64,000 nucleotides of DNA from Pseudomonadota bacterium (lineage in GTDB: Bacteria > Pseudomonadota > Gammaproteobacteria > Burkholderiales > Burkholderiaceae_C), in contig JAFEEF010000040.1 in NCBI GenBank assembly GCA_018241265.1, forward strand, positions 1-64,000. The letters run 5' to 3'. The notes below the pieces were generated by a model. That model searched no databases and was not told the DNA's origin. It worked only from the letters and a program-made list of their open reading frames with translations. Made by a program: the position numbers and the translations under genes. Shown here piece after piece: positions 1 through 8,803 of this stretch. Numbering within the stretch: the first letter of the stretch is position 1; every line of letters starts with the position of its first letter.

Positions 1-701
1 ATCGGCAGGCCGCTCGCGACCATGAAGGTGTTGGCGATGCCGCCGCCGACGGTCAGCTGGTCGACGTTCTTCGCGAGGCTCTGCAGGATGCTCAGCTTGG
101 TCGACACCTTGCTGCCGGCGACGATCGCGACGAGCGGCCGCCGGGGGTGCGCCAGCGCCTTCGTGATCGCGTCGATCTCGGCCGCGAGCAGCGGCCCGGC
201 GCAGGCGATCTTGGCGTACTCGGCGATGCCGTAGGTCGACGCTTCGGCGCGGTGCGCGGTGCCGAAGGCGTCGTGGACGAAGATGTCGCAGAGCGCCGCG
301 AGCTTCTTCGCGAGCTCGGGCGAGTTCTTCTTCTCGCCCCTGTTGACGCGGCAGTTCTCGAGCAGCACGACATTGCCGGGCGCGACGCTCACGCCGTCGA
401 CCCAGTTCGCGATCAGCGGCACGTCGCGGCCCAGCAGCTCCGACAGGCGCTTGGCGACCGGTGCGAGCGTATCCTCCGGCTTCAGCTCGCCCTCGGTCGG
501 ACGGCCGAGGTGCGACGTCACCATCACCGCGGCGCCCGCCTTCAACGCCATCTCGATGCACGGTGCCGACGCGCGCACGCGCGTGTCCTCGGTGATGTGG
601 CCGGCATCGTCGAGCGGCACGTTCAGGTCGGCGCGGATGAAGACGCGCTGTCCGGCCACCTTGCCGGCTTGGATCAGATCGGAGAAGCGCAGGATGTTCA
701 T
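1..701 (-). CDS. pgk: Phosphoglycerate kinase, N-terminal 233 residues (runs off the left edge)
   Basis: This is glycolytic phosphoglycerate kinase, which transfers a phosphate from 1,3-bisphosphoglycerate to ADP in the cytoplasm. The protein starts [20 protein letters not shown] and shows the substrate-binding RADLNVP motif at about residues 23-29 and the HLGRP motif near residue 65. Later come [10 protein letters not shown] and, at the start of the nucleotide-binding half, [11 protein letters not shown]. The ATG at 699-701 is the natural start because the family motifs begin right after it. The C-terminal part lies outside the window. It is separated by 77 bases from azlD on the same strand. 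The assignment is very safe; only the missing end is unseen. Confidence 0.97.
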   Translation of the reverse strand, partial: MNILRFSDLIQAGKVAGQRVFIRADLNVPLDDAGHITEDTRVRASAPCIEMALKAGAAVMVTSHLGRPTEGELKPEDTLAPVAKRLSELLGRDVPLIANWVDGVSVAPGNVVLLENCRVNRGEKKNSPELAKKLAALCDIFVHDAFGTAHRAEASTYGIAEYAKIACAGPLLAAEIDAITKALAHPRRPLVAIVAGSKVSTKLSILQSLAKNVDQLTVGGGIANTFMVASGLP

Positions 702-778
702 GGCGGAGTCGCAGTGCGGTGGAGTGGGGTGGTGGAAGCGGATCGCGGACAGTTCGCGGAACAAACGCGGAGCAGGGA

Positions 779-1111
779 TCACCAGCCCCAGACCAGATGC
801 AGCGGCAGGTAGGCCGCCAGACCGGCGATGAGCGGCCCCAGCACGCCGGGCCGCCAGAGATACCAGAGCGTCGCGACGGCCACGGCCGGCCAGCGCGCAT
901 CGTGCCAGGAGGTAGGCCACGCGCCGTTGCGCAGCACGATCTCGGGCACCACGACCGCGGTCAGCGCGGCCAGCGGCGCGACCTTCAGGCCGCGCATCAG
1001 CCAGGCAGGCAGCGGCAGCTCGCGGTCGGGAAAGAGGAAGAAGCCGCGCGTCACCAGCGTGACCGCGGCCAGGCCGAGGATGGTCAGCGTGGTGCTCAGC
1101 GTGTCGTTCAC
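779..1111 (-). CDS. azlD: AzlD-type branched-chain amino acid export subunit
   Basis: This small membrane protein of 110 residues has about four hydrophobic segments and the look of AzlD/YgaH, the small partner of AzlC in branched-chain amino acid export. A typical stretch is [18 protein letters not shown] near the N-terminus. The start is a GTG at 1109-1111, which overlaps the azlC stop as GTGA, so the two are translationally coupled. The reading frame stays open far upstream inside azlC, but that part is a shadow of azlC in another frame. Substrate is inferred from the family only. Confidence 0.88.
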   Translation of the reverse strand: MNDTLSTTLTILGLAAVTLVTRGFFLFPDRELPLPAWLMRGLKVAPLAALTAVVVPEIVLRNGAWPTSWHDARWPAVAVATLWYLWRPGVLGPLIAGLAAYLPLHLVWGW

Positions 1112-1845
1112 GGCGTCGCGCTCCGCAACCGGTCGCTCGCGCGCCGCGCCTGCTCGACGAGCAGCCCGGCGGTCACCGCTGCGGCGATCGCCACGACGAT
1201 GTTGAGCTTGAGCGGCAGCGCGAAGGTCGCGACGGCCGCGGTGCCGGCCACGATCGCGGCGGTCCAGGTGCTGCGGTCGTTCACCAGCGCATAGGTCAGC
1301 CCGAGCATCGCGAGCGTGCCGGCAAAGCCGATGCCCCAGGCCGGCGGTATCGCATCGGCGAGCAGCATGCCGGCGATCGACGTGACTTGCCAGACGAGCC
1401 AGATCCAGACCGCGCCGCCGATGAAGTAGGGTACCTGTCCCGGCTCGCGCTGCGGGCGCGGCCAGGCGCGCTGGAACACCACGATGTTGAGGTCGGCCGA
1501 CAGGTAGCCGAACAGCACGCGCCGGCGGCGCGGCAGGTGCGCGAAGTAAGGGCGCCACTGCGCGCTGTAGATCAGGAAGCGCAGGTTCACGCAGAACGCG
1601 GCCGCGCACACCACCCAGGCCGGGGCGCCGGCGGCCAGCAGCGGCAACGCGGCGAACTGCGCGCTGCCCGCGTAGACCGTCAGCGTCATCAGGATCGCGA
1701 GCGGCAGCGCCAGGCCGCTCTTGGTCATCGCCACCCCGGTCACGATGCCCCAGGCGGCGATGCCGGGCGTCACCTCCAGCATGTCGCGCACGCCGCGGCG
1801 CGCTTCGGGGTCTTGCAGCAGAACGGGCAGGCGCATGGCCTGCAT
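1108..1845 (-). CDS. azlC: AzlC-type branched-chain amino acid permease
   Basis: This inner-membrane protein of up to 245 residues belongs to the AzlC/YgaZ family, which exports branched-chain amino acids together with AzlD. It begins with [20 protein letters not shown], a conserved N-terminal signature of the family, and continues with several hydrophobic segments and the motif [17 protein letters not shown]. Two ATG codons are close together (1845 and 1836). The AGGA upstream is very close to the first and 11 bases from the second, so the true start is uncertain by three residues. The downstream azlD overlaps its stop codon. Confidence 0.9.
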   Translation of the reverse strand: MQAMRLPVLLQDPEARRGVRDMLEVTPGIAAWGIVTGVAMTKSGLALPLAILMTLTVYAGSAQFAALPLLAAGAPAWVVCAAAFCVNLRFLIYSAQWRPYFAHLPRRRRVLFGYLSADLNIVVFQRAWPRPQREPGQVPYFIGGAVWIWLVWQVTSIAGMLLADAIPPAWGIGFAGTLAMLGLTYALVNDRSTWTAAIVAGTAAVATFALPLKLNIVVAIAAAVTAGLLVEQARRASDRLRSATP

Positions 1846-1896
1846 TGTCCTATCGTTCGCCGACCGCCCGCTTCGGCGGTCCGCAGCAGCCTGGCG

Positions 1897-2673
1897 TCAG
1901 CGCTTGCTGACCGACCCGCTGCCGGCGATCGAGCTCTTCACGGTCGCGTCGCCGACGTAGGTGACGTCGCCGCTGCCCGCGATCGCGACGCCCAGCGTCC
2001 GATGCGCGTTGACGCTGGCGTCGCCGCTGCCGGCGATCTTCACCTGCACGTCATCGGCTTCGAGCTTGGCAGTGTCGATGTCGCCGCTGCCGGCGATCGA
2101 CAGGGTGACCTTGCCGGCGCGGCCGGCGGCCTGGACGTCGCTGCTGCCGGCGACCCGCACCGTGAAGTCGTCGGTATCGAGCTGCTTCAGCCGCACGTCG
2201 CCGGAGCCGCGCATGTCGAGCTTGAGCGCCGGCGTCTTCAGCGCGTCGACCTGGATGTCGCCGGAGCCGTTGCTGCCGATCGCCTGCAATGCCACCGCGT
2301 CGACCGTCACGACGATGTCGTTGCGGGTGTGGTAGCTCGCATGCGCGCGGGTGTCGATCTGCAGCGTCGGCACACCGTTGCGGTCGACGACGCTGGTCTC
2401 GACGAGCGGCAGCAGGTTGTCGTCGGCACGCACCTCGACGGCTACGCGCGCACCCTGGCGCACGACCACGTTCATCGAGCCGTGCGATTCGATCGCGCGG
2501 AAGCTGCCCACGTTGCGAGCCTCGGTCTGCACGTGGCCGGATCCCGCGATCATGTCGCGGCCGCCGGTCCACGTGCCGTGCTCGTCCGTGCCGGCGGCGA
2601 GCGCGGTCATCGCGATGCCGGCGGCCAGCAGCGCGCCGGCTGCAAGGGTGATGGCGGTCAGGGTCTTGTTCAT
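1897..2673 (-). CDS. Exported DUF2807 (GIN-domain) protein with GSGD repeats
   Basis: This 258-residue protein has a signal peptide (residues 1 to about 26, ending TALAA) and a body of the DUF2807 type, also called the putative auto-transporter adhesin head GIN domain. That fold is a right-handed beta-helix or beta-sandwich. Evidence is the recurring GSGD or GSSD turn: IGSNGSGDIQ, MRGSGDVR, VAGSSDVQ, IAGSGDID, IAGSGDAS, IAGSGDVT and IAGSGSVS, each about 18-21 residues apart. A GAGGAC ribosome-binding site precedes the ATG at 2671-2673. The function is unknown; a periplasmic or surface location is inferred from the signal peptide. Confidence 0.87.
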   Translation of the reverse strand: MNKTLTAITLAAGALLAAGIAMTALAAGTDEHGTWTGGRDMIAGSGHVQTEARNVGSFRAIESHGSMNVVVRQGARVAVEVRADDNLLPLVETSVVDRNGVPTLQIDTRAHASYHTRNDIVVTVDAVALQAIGSNGSGDIQVDALKTPALKLDMRGSGDVRLKQLDTDDFTVRVAGSSDVQAAGRAGKVTLSIAGSGDIDTAKLEADDVQVKIAGSGDASVNAHRTLGVAIAGSGDVTYVGDATVKSSIAGSGSVSKR

Positions 2674-2795
2674 CGTGGCGTCCTCGCGTCTCGGATGGCG
2701 CCACTGTGCGGCTGCGCGGCGACGCCGTCACGCGGCGTGCGATGAACTGTAGGAGCGCGCGACGAAGTGTCGGGATGGACGGCTCGTCCGCGGGA

Positions 2796-3191
2796 TCAGG
2801 ATTCGCGTGCCTTGCGGCCGGGCTTGGCGCCCGTGTCGGCAGCCTTCTCGGCATGCTTGGCGTCGTCGTCGCCGGCGTCGTTGCCCTTGGGCGCGGAAGC
2901 CTGGGCGGCCATCTGGTTGGCCACCACCGGCGTCACCGGATCGAGCTTGTTCTCGCGCATGTAGTCGTTCATGTCGCGCCAGCCGGCGAACACGGCGGCC
3001 TTGTCGGCCTTCTTGTTGAGCGCGTAGCAGTCCTCGATCGCCCGTGCCGCCTGGCGGCAGCCGGCGCCGATCGCGCGGCCCTCGCCGTCGCGCGCCGCCG
3101 CGACCTTCTCCGGCGTCTCGATGCCCAGCATGTCGCAGCCGGCGAGCAGCAGGACGGCGGCGGCGAGCGGGACGAGGGCGTAACGGTGCAT
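2796..3191 (-). CDS. Small lipoprotein of unknown function
   Basis: This 131-residue protein starts MHRYALVPLAAAVLLLAGCD, a lipoprotein signal peptide with the lipobox LAGC and the modified cysteine at residue 19. The mature part is hydrophilic, with a CYALNKKADKAAVFAGWRDMNDYMREN stretch in two pieces that looks like a short helical domain, and a charged low-complexity tail rich in K, D and A. I do not recognise a family. Asp after the lipobox cysteine would favour inner-membrane retention under the Lol rules known from enterobacteria. It stands alone between the DUF2807 gene and htpX. Confidence 0.78.
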   Translation of the reverse strand: MHRYALVPLAAAVLLLAGCDMLGIETPEKVAAARDGEGRAIGAGCRQAARAIEDCYALNKKADKAAVFAGWRDMNDYMRENKLDPVTPVVANQMAAQASAPKGNDAGDDDAKHAEKAADTGAKPGRKARES

Positions 3192-3283
3192 GGCGCGGAG
3201 GAGGCTGATCGATCCGAGTATCGGGTCGACGCGCCGTCGCCGGACCCGACAAAAGGGCCGGTGCAGCGGCCCAGTTCCGGCGA

Positions 3284-4138
3284 TCAGCGCGCGCCGGCCG
3301 GCACCATCGCCATCAACCGCGCGACGCGTTCCTCGGTCGACGGATGGGTCGAGAACAGGTTCGCGATGCCGCGGCCGGACAGCGGATTCATGATCATCAT
3401 CTGCGCCGTCTCCGGATGGCGCTCGGCGGCCTCCAGCGGTATGCCCTGCGCCACGCGATGGATCTTCTCGAGCGCCGACGCGAGTGCCTGCGGGTCGCCC
3501 GAGATCTCGGCGCCGCCGCGATCGGCCTCGAACTCGCGCGCCCGGCTGATCGCCATCTGGATCAGGCTCGCAGCCAGCGGCGCGAGCAGCATCACGAGGA
3601 TCGAGACGATCGGATTGGTCTGCCGGCCTTCGCTGTCGCGGCCGCCGAAGAACATCGCGAAGTTCGCGAGCATCGAGATCGCGCCGGCCATCGTCGCGCT
3701 GATCGTGCTGATCAGGATGTCGCGGTGGCGCACGTGCGCGAGCTCATGGCCGATCACGCCGCGCAACTCGCGCTCGCTCAGGATGCGCATGATGCCGGTG
3801 GTCGCGGCGACCGCCGCATGCTCCGGGTTGCGTCCGGTCGCGAAGGCGTTCGGCGCGTCTTCCTGGATCACGTAGACCTTGGGCATCGGCAGCTGCGCGC
3901 GCTGCGCGAGGTCGCGCACCATGCGATAGAACTGCGGCGCGGAGGCCTCGTCGACCTCCTGCGCGTTGTACATCTTCAGCACCAGCTTGTCGGAGAACCA
4001 GTAGCTGAAGAAATTCATGCCGACGGCGAACAGCAGCGCCAGCATCATCCCTTGCCGTCCGCCGAGCAGCGAACCGATCGCCATGAACAGCGCGGTGATG
4101 GCCGCCATCAGCACGGCGGTCTTGAGCATGTTGAACAT
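3284..4138 (-). CDS. htpX: M48 family zinc metalloprotease HtpX
   Basis: HtpX is an inner-membrane zinc protease that degrades misfolded membrane proteins. The 284-residue product has two N-terminal membrane segments (about residues 5-25 and 30-48), the zinc motif HELAH at 131-135 and the third ligand Glu near 204 in [11 protein letters not shown]. Two more hydrophobic segments follow the HEXXH, as usual for HtpX. The frame is open 12 codons further upstream, but the ATG at 4136-4138 gives the family N-terminus [12 protein letters not shown] and follows GAGGAAAG. It ends 144 bases from the small lipoprotein gene and begins 57 bases after fmt on the same strand. Confidence 0.96.
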   Translation of the reverse strand: MFNMLKTAVLMAAITALFMAIGSLLGGRQGMMLALLFAVGMNFFSYWFSDKLVLKMYNAQEVDEASAPQFYRMVRDLAQRAQLPMPKVYVIQEDAPNAFATGRNPEHAAVAATTGIMRILSERELRGVIGHELAHVRHRDILISTISATMAGAISMLANFAMFFGGRDSEGRQTNPIVSILVMLLAPLAASLIQMAISRAREFEADRGGAEISGDPQALASALEKIHRVAQGIPLEAAERHPETAQMMIMNPLSGRGIANLFSTHPSTEERVARLMAMVPAGAR

Positions 4139-4195
4139 CGGGCTTTCCTCTCCTCGATCCCTCAGCCGCATAGATACGGACTGAGGCTCAGGAGT

Positions 4196-5158
4196 TCAAC
4201 GCGGCGGGCCGAGTCGGCTGCCCGGCGGGATCTGCAGGCCCTGGAGGAACGCATCGGCGGAGAGCCGCTTGCCGCCCGCGCGTTGCAGTTCGGTGAGCCG
4301 CAACGCCGAGCCGGCGGCGCAGGCGACGAGCAGGCCGGAGGCACCGGCGTCGAGCACCTCGCCCGGCGCGCCGGGGCCAGCCGCGACGCTGCCGCGCCAG
4401 CACTTGATCGACTCGCCGCCGAGGTGCGTCAGGCCACCCGGGAACGGATCGAAGGCGCGCAGCCGGCGCTCGATGACCTCGGCCGGCAGCGACCAGTCGA
4501 TCTCGGCTTCGGCCTTGTCGATCTTCGCCGCGTAGGTGACGCCGGCTTCCGGCTGCGGCGTGGCGGCGAGCGCACCGTGCTCGGCGAGTTCGGCCAGCAC
4601 CTCGACGACCATGCGCGCGCCGAGTGTTGCCAGCGTGTCGTGCAAGGTCGCGGCGGTGTCGGTCGCCGCGATCGGAATCGCCTCGGTGCGCAGCATCGCG
4701 CCGGTGTCCAGGCCGGCGTCCATCTGCATGATCGTGATGCCGGTCGTCGCATCGCCGGCCTCGATCGCGCGCTGGATGGGCGCGGCGCCGCGCCAACGCG
4801 GCAGCAGCGACGCGTGGATGTTGATGCAGCCATGGCGCGGCCGCGCCAGCACCCACGCCGGCAGGATGAGGCCGTAGGCCGCGACCACCAGCACGTCGAG
4901 CGCGGCCATCTGCAACGCATCGGCAGCACGGGCCGCGTCGTCGGGGTATTTGCCGGCTAGCCTCAGGCTGCGCGGCTGCGCGACCGGCAGTCCGTGCTCG
5001 ACGGCGTACGCCTTCACCGGCGAGGCCGTCAGCCGCATGCCGCGCCCGGCCGGGCGATCCGGCTGGCTCAGCACCAAGGGCACGACGTGGCCGCCGGCGC
5101 AGATCGCCGCCAGCGCCGCGCGCGCGAACTCGGGCGTGCCCGCGAAGCCGACCTTCAT
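4196..5158 (-). CDS. fmt: Methionyl-tRNA formyltransferase
   Basis: Fmt formylates the methionine on initiator tRNA using 10-formyl-tetrahydrofolate. The 320-residue protein starts [19 protein letters not shown]. It has the folate-site segment [12 protein letters not shown] with catalytic Asn113 and His115, and the Asp of DTGAML at about 151, matching the three known catalytic residues of the family. The C-terminal tRNA-binding part is present, so the length is normal. It lies just 10 bases downstream of def, the usual def-fmt pair, which puts formylation and deformylation in one transcript. Confidence 0.97.
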   Translation of the reverse strand: MKVGFAGTPEFARAALAAICAGGHVVPLVLSQPDRPAGRGMRLTASPVKAYAVEHGLPVAQPRSLRLAGKYPDDAARAADALQMAALDVLVVAAYGLILPAWVLARPRHGCINIHASLLPRWRGAAPIQRAIEAGDATTGITIMQMDAGLDTGAMLRTEAIPIAATDTAATLHDTLATLGARMVVEVLAELAEHGALAATPQPEAGVTYAAKIDKAEAEIDWSLPAEVIERRLRAFDPFPGGLTHLGGESIKCWRGSVAAGPGAPGEVLDAGASGLLVACAAGSALRLTELQRAGGKRLSADAFLQGLQIPPGSRLGPPR

Positions 5159-5168
5159 GACCGCGGCG

Positions 5169-5681
5169 TCAGACGCGCTCTTCGTCGCGCGACTTCTTCA
5201 GCATCTTGGTGCGGATGCGGTTGCGCTTCAGCGGGCTCAGGTACTCGACGAAGACCTTGCCGAGCAGGTGATCCATCTCGTGCTGCACGCACACCGCCAG
5301 CAACTCCGTCGCTTCGAACTCGTGCGGCGCGCCGTCGCGGCCGAGCGCGCGCACCTTGACGCGCGCATGGCGCTCGACCTTGTCGTAGATCGCCGGCACC
5401 GACAGGCAGCCTTCGTCGGTGTAGCTCATCTCGTCGCTGCGCTCGATGATCTCCGGGTTGATGAGGATGCGCGGCTCGTCGCGCGTGGCCGATGTATCGA
5501 TGACGATGACGCGCTCGTGCACGTCGACCTGCGTCGCGGCGAGGCCGACGCCGTCGGCCGCATACATCGTCTCGAGCATGTCGTCGACGAGCTGGCGGAT
5601 GCGCGCATCGACCTCGCGCACCGGCTTGGCGACGGTGTGCAGGCGCGGGTCGGGATAACGGAGGATGTCGAGCTTGGCCAT
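5169..5681 (-). CDS. def: Peptide deformylase
   Basis: Def removes the N-formyl group from new proteins. All three family motifs are present when the protein starts [22 protein letters not shown] at 44-51, EGCLSVP at 90-96 with metal ligand Cys92, and QHEMDH at 133-138 with His134, Glu135 and His138. This gives 170 residues, the usual size. The frame is open 19 codons further upstream and contains another ATG at 5690, but the family N-terminus fits the ATG at 5679-5681. The divergent LysM protein gene starts 258 bases away, so that gap must hold both promoters. Confidence 0.97.
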   Translation of the reverse strand: MAKLDILRYPDPRLHTVAKPVREVDARIRQLVDDMLETMYAADGVGLAATQVDVHERVIVIDTSATRDEPRILINPEIIERSDEMSYTDEGCLSVPAIYDKVERHARVKVRALGRDGAPHEFEATELLAVCVQHEMDHLLGKVFVEYLSPLKRNRIRTKMLKKSRDEERV

Positions 5682-5938
5682 GGAGTGCATGCGATTTTGC
5701 CGCAAGGGCGCCGGCGGGCTTCGCGCCGGACGCAACACCCTGGCCCGTGACAGGCCTCACGGCTTGCCTGCAGTTGAGTCACTTTCGTTGCGATATCAAT
5801 GGTTTACGGGCAAAATCTGTGAAACAGATTGAGGACTTCGTGGGGACGGCGAGCAGCCCGCACTGCCGCCGATGTCGAATGGGTTCCCGCCGCGGGCGGG
5901 CCGCGCGATCGACCCTGCGTTTGCCTGAGAGCACATTC

Positions 5939-7123
5939 ATGAGCCGACGCCTGCCGATCTCCATTGCCGTCCGTCGTGTCGCCCAGGGCGCCTGCGTCGC
6001 GGCGATCGCGGGCGCGGCCCTGTGGACGAGCGGCGCAGGTGCCGCCGGCAACTATCCGATCACGCCCGAGCAGCGCAGCACCGCGCAACAGGTCGCCCAG
6101 GCCGGCGTGCCGCTGTCCGAACTCGCGCCGAACGCGCCCGACACCCATACCGTGGTGCGCGGTGACACGCTGTGGGGCATCTCCGGCATCTTCCTGAAGC
6201 GGCCATGGCGCTGGCCCGAGCTGTGGGGCATGAACCTCGACCAGATCCGCAACCCGCACCTGATCTATCCCGGCCAGGTGCTGGTGCTCGACAAGTCGGG
6301 CGGGCGGGCCCGGCTCCGGCTGGCCGGTGGCGACAACGGGAACGTGCCGACGGTGCGGCTGTCGCCGCAAGTGCGTGCGACCGATCCCGGCAACGGCGCG
6401 ATCGCGTCGATTCCGTTCAACCTGATCGAGCCGTTCCTCAACGAGGCGGTGATCTTCCAGACCAACGAGCTCGAACAGGCGCCGCGCATCGTCGCGGCTC
6501 AGGAAGGGCGCGTCTACATGGGCCGCGGCGACACGGCCTACGTGCGCGGCGAACTCGGCAGCTCGCGCGACTATCGGGTTTTCCGCGAGCCGCGCCCGCT
6601 GCGCGATCCGGACACCAACGTCGTGCTCGGCTACGAGGCCAACTACGTCGGCGCTGCCGAGTACGTGCGGCCGGGCGAGGTGCGCACCGACGCCTCCGGC
6701 CACGAAGAGATCGTGCCGGCGACCTTCACGATCACCAGCGTGCGCCAGGAGGCCGGCGTCGGCGACCGGCTGCTCGCGGTCCCGCCGCGCGAGTTCACCA
6801 ACTACGGTCCGCATGCGCCGCAGGCACCGATCGCCGGGCGCATCGTGTCGATCTACGGCGACGCGATCACGGCGGGCCAGAACCAGATCGTCGCGCTCAA
6901 CAAGGGGGCGGCCGACGGCCTCGAACGCGGCAACGTCCTGGCGCTCTGGCGTGACGGCAATGTCGTCACCGACACCACCGATCCGAGCCGCAAGTCCATC
7001 AAGCTGCCGGACGAGCGGCATGGCCTGCTGTTCGTGTTCCGCGTGTTCGATCGCATGTCGTACGCGCTGATCCTGTCGGTGCAGCAGCCGGTCAAGCCGG
7101 GCGATCGCTTTACCCAGCCCTGA
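5939..7123 (+). CDS. Exported LysM-domain protein
   Basis: This 394-residue protein has a signal peptide (residues 1-36, ending GAGAAG) and a LysM domain at about residues 70-117, with HTVVRGDTLWGIS and the end PGQVLVLD. LysM domains bind peptidoglycan. The remaining 270 residues form a large domain without a motif I can name; close relatives sit next to dprA in many betaproteobacteria. The frame is open 64 codons upstream, but the ATG at 5939 gives a clean signal peptide. dprA follows 43 bases later, so the two are probably cotranscribed. A periplasmic, wall-linked role is inferred. Confidence 0.9.
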   Translation: MSRRLPISIAVRRVAQGACVAAIAGAALWTSGAGAAGNYPITPEQRSTAQQVAQAGVPLSELAPNAPDTHTVVRGDTLWGISGIFLKRPWRWPELWGMNLDQIRNPHLIYPGQVLVLDKSGGRARLRLAGGDNGNVPTVRLSPQVRATDPGNGAIASIPFNLIEPFLNEAVIFQTNELEQAPRIVAAQEGRVYMGRGDTAYVRGELGSSRDYRVFREPRPLRDPDTNVVLGYEANYVGAAEYVRPGEVRTDASGHEEIVPATFTITSVRQEAGVGDRLLAVPPREFTNYGPHAPQAPIAGRIVSIYGDAITAGQNQIVALNKGAADGLERGNVLALWRDGNVVTDTTDPSRKSIKLPDERHGLLFVFRVFDRMSYALILSVQQPVKPGDRFTQP

Positions 7124-7166
7124 CGGCCGGGCTGCACCCCGGCGCAGGCGCGCCTCCTCGAATCCG

Positions 7167-8255
7167 ATGGACCGCGACGAACTCGGCGCCTGGCTGGGCC
7201 TGCTGGAGCGCCCCGGCATCGGGCGCGCATCCGCGCGCCGGCTGCTCGCGGCGTTCGGCTCGCCGCAGGCGGTGCTGGCCGCACCCAGCGCGGCACGCCG
7301 CGAGGTGCTTGCGCGTGGCAGCACCGATCCGTTGGCCGGCGACGGTGCGGCGCTCGACCCGTTGATCGACCGCACCTGGGCCTGGCTCTCCTCCGCGCCG
7401 ACGCGCGCCGTCGTCACGCTCGGCGATGCGCGCTATCCGCAGGCGCTGCTCGAAACCGCCGATCCGCCGGTGCTGCTCTACCTCGAAGGCCGCGCCGAGC
7501 TGCTGTCGAGCCCCGCGTTCGCGATCGTCGGCAGCCGCAATCCGACGCCGCAGGGCAAGGACAACGCACGCGCCTTCGCCAAGACCTTGGGCGAAGCCGG
7601 GCTGACGATCGTGTCGGGCATGGCGCTCGGCATCGACGCCGCCGCGCACGAGGGCGGACTGCCGACCCCAGCCGGGACGATCGCTGTCGTCGGCACCGGA
7701 CTCGACCTCACCTATCCGGTCCGCAACCGGGCGCTCGCGCTCCGGATCGCCGCCGAAGGCCTGGTCGTCAGCGAATTCGCGCTCGGCAGCCAGCCGCTGC
7801 CGCAGCATTTCCCGATGCGCAATCGCATCATCGCCGGACTGGCGCGCGGCACCCTGGTCGTCGAGGCGGCGCTGCAATCGGGGTCGCTGATCACCGCGCG
7901 CCTCGCGGTCGAGGCCGGCCGCGAAGTGTTTGCGATTCCCGGCTCGATCCATTCGCCGCTCGCGCGCGGCTGCCATGCGCTGATCAAGCAGGGTGCCAAG
8001 CTGGTCGAAAGCGCGCAGGACATCCTCGAGGAACTGCGCATCGGCGTGCCGGCTGCGGCGCCGGCCGATGCGGCGCCTTTGCGCGGCGATCCGATCCTCG
8101 ACGCGCTCGGGCACGACCCGGTGAGCCTCGATGCGCTCGTCGCGCGCACCGGCTGGCCCGCTTCCGACCTCAACATCCGGCTGCTCGACCTCGAACTCGA
8201 GGGCCGTGTCGCGCGCCTGCCGGGCCAGCTGTTCCAGCGCATCGGCCGCGGTTGA
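7167..8255 (+). CDS. dprA: DNA-processing protein DprA
   Basis: DprA (Smf) protects incoming single-stranded DNA during natural transformation and loads RecA on it. The 362-residue protein has an N-terminal SAM-like helical region and a Rossmann-like DNA-binding core, with IVGSRNPTPQG near residue 115 and IVSGMALGIDAAAH near 150. A C-terminal winged-helix-like part (GHDPVSLDALVARTGW to LFQRIGRG) completes it. Length and order match full-length proteobacterial DprA. It lies between the LysM protein gene and smg, the common betaproteobacterial order, and nothing suggests inactivation. Confidence 0.96.
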   Translation: MDRDELGAWLGLLERPGIGRASARRLLAAFGSPQAVLAAPSAARREVLARGSTDPLAGDGAALDPLIDRTWAWLSSAPTRAVVTLGDARYPQALLETADPPVLLYLEGRAELLSSPAFAIVGSRNPTPQGKDNARAFAKTLGEAGLTIVSGMALGIDAAAHEGGLPTPAGTIAVVGTGLDLTYPVRNRALALRIAAEGLVVSEFALGSQPLPQHFPMRNRIIAGLARGTLVVEAALQSGSLITARLAVEAGREVFAIPGSIHSPLARGCHALIKQGAKLVESAQDILEELRIGVPAAAPADAAPLRGDPILDALGHDPVSLDALVARTGWPASDLNIRLLDLELEGRVARLPGQLFQRIGRG

Positions 8256-8316
8256 CGCGTCCCGGCCGGTGGTAAATCACTCGTCCGGGTATTCCCCGTG
8301 CGGTATAGTGAATCCC

Positions 8317-8769
8317 ATGTTCGACGTGCTCGTGTACCTGTACGAAAACTACTGGCGGCCGGACGCGTGTCCCGACCACGAGCAACTCACCCGCAAGCTG
8401 TCGTCGGTCGGTTTCGAATCCGACGAAATCCAGGAAGCGCTGTCGTGGCTGGACGGCGTCGCCACCGCCGCACAGTCGTACATCGGCGGGCAGGGTGCGC
8501 AGAGCCTGCGCCTCTACACGCCGGCCGAGCAGGAGCACCTGGGCGAGACGTCGATCAGCTTCATCAGCTTTCTCGAATCGGCCGGCGTGCTGCCGCCGCC
8601 GATGCGCGAGATGGTGATCGACCGCGCCAGCGCGATCCCCGGCGGCCCGCTCGACCTCGAAGACCTGAAGATCATCGTGCTGATGGTCTTCTGGAGCCTC
8701 GGCGAAGAGCCCGATGCGCTGATCCTCGACGAGCTGTTCGTCGCCCCTGAGGACAGACTGATTCACTGA
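8317..8769 (+). CDS. smg: Smg family protein (DUF494)
   Basis: This 150-residue protein matches the Smg/DUF494 family in its start MFDVLVYLYENYW and its end, which is rich in LEDLKIIVLMVFWSLGEEPDALILDEL. The molecular role is unknown; the gene is usually found after dprA. A TATAGT -10-like box sits at 8304-8309, only seven bases before the ATG at 8317, and no Shine-Dalgarno sequence lies between, so it could be read from a leaderless transcript. In many relatives topA comes next; here a convergent DUF1631 gene does. Confidence 0.93.
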   Translation: MFDVLVYLYENYWRPDACPDHEQLTRKLSSVGFESDEIQEALSWLDGVATAAQSYIGGQGAQSLRLYTPAEQEHLGETSISFISFLESAGVLPPPMREMVIDRASAIPGGPLDLEDLKIIVLMVFWSLGEEPDALILDELFVAPEDRLIH

Positions 8770-8776
8770 CAGGAGA

Positions 8777-8792
8777 CGCGGCTGAAGCCGCG
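8777..8792. terminator. Hairpin between convergent smg and the DUF1631 gene
   Basis: CGCGGC and GCCGCG form a perfect six-base stem around the tetraloop TGAA in the 34-base gap between two convergent stop codons. There is no T-run on either side, so it is at best a weak or Rho-assisted bidirectional terminator. Confidence 0.5.
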
Positions 8793-8803
8793 CTCGCGCT
8801 CGG

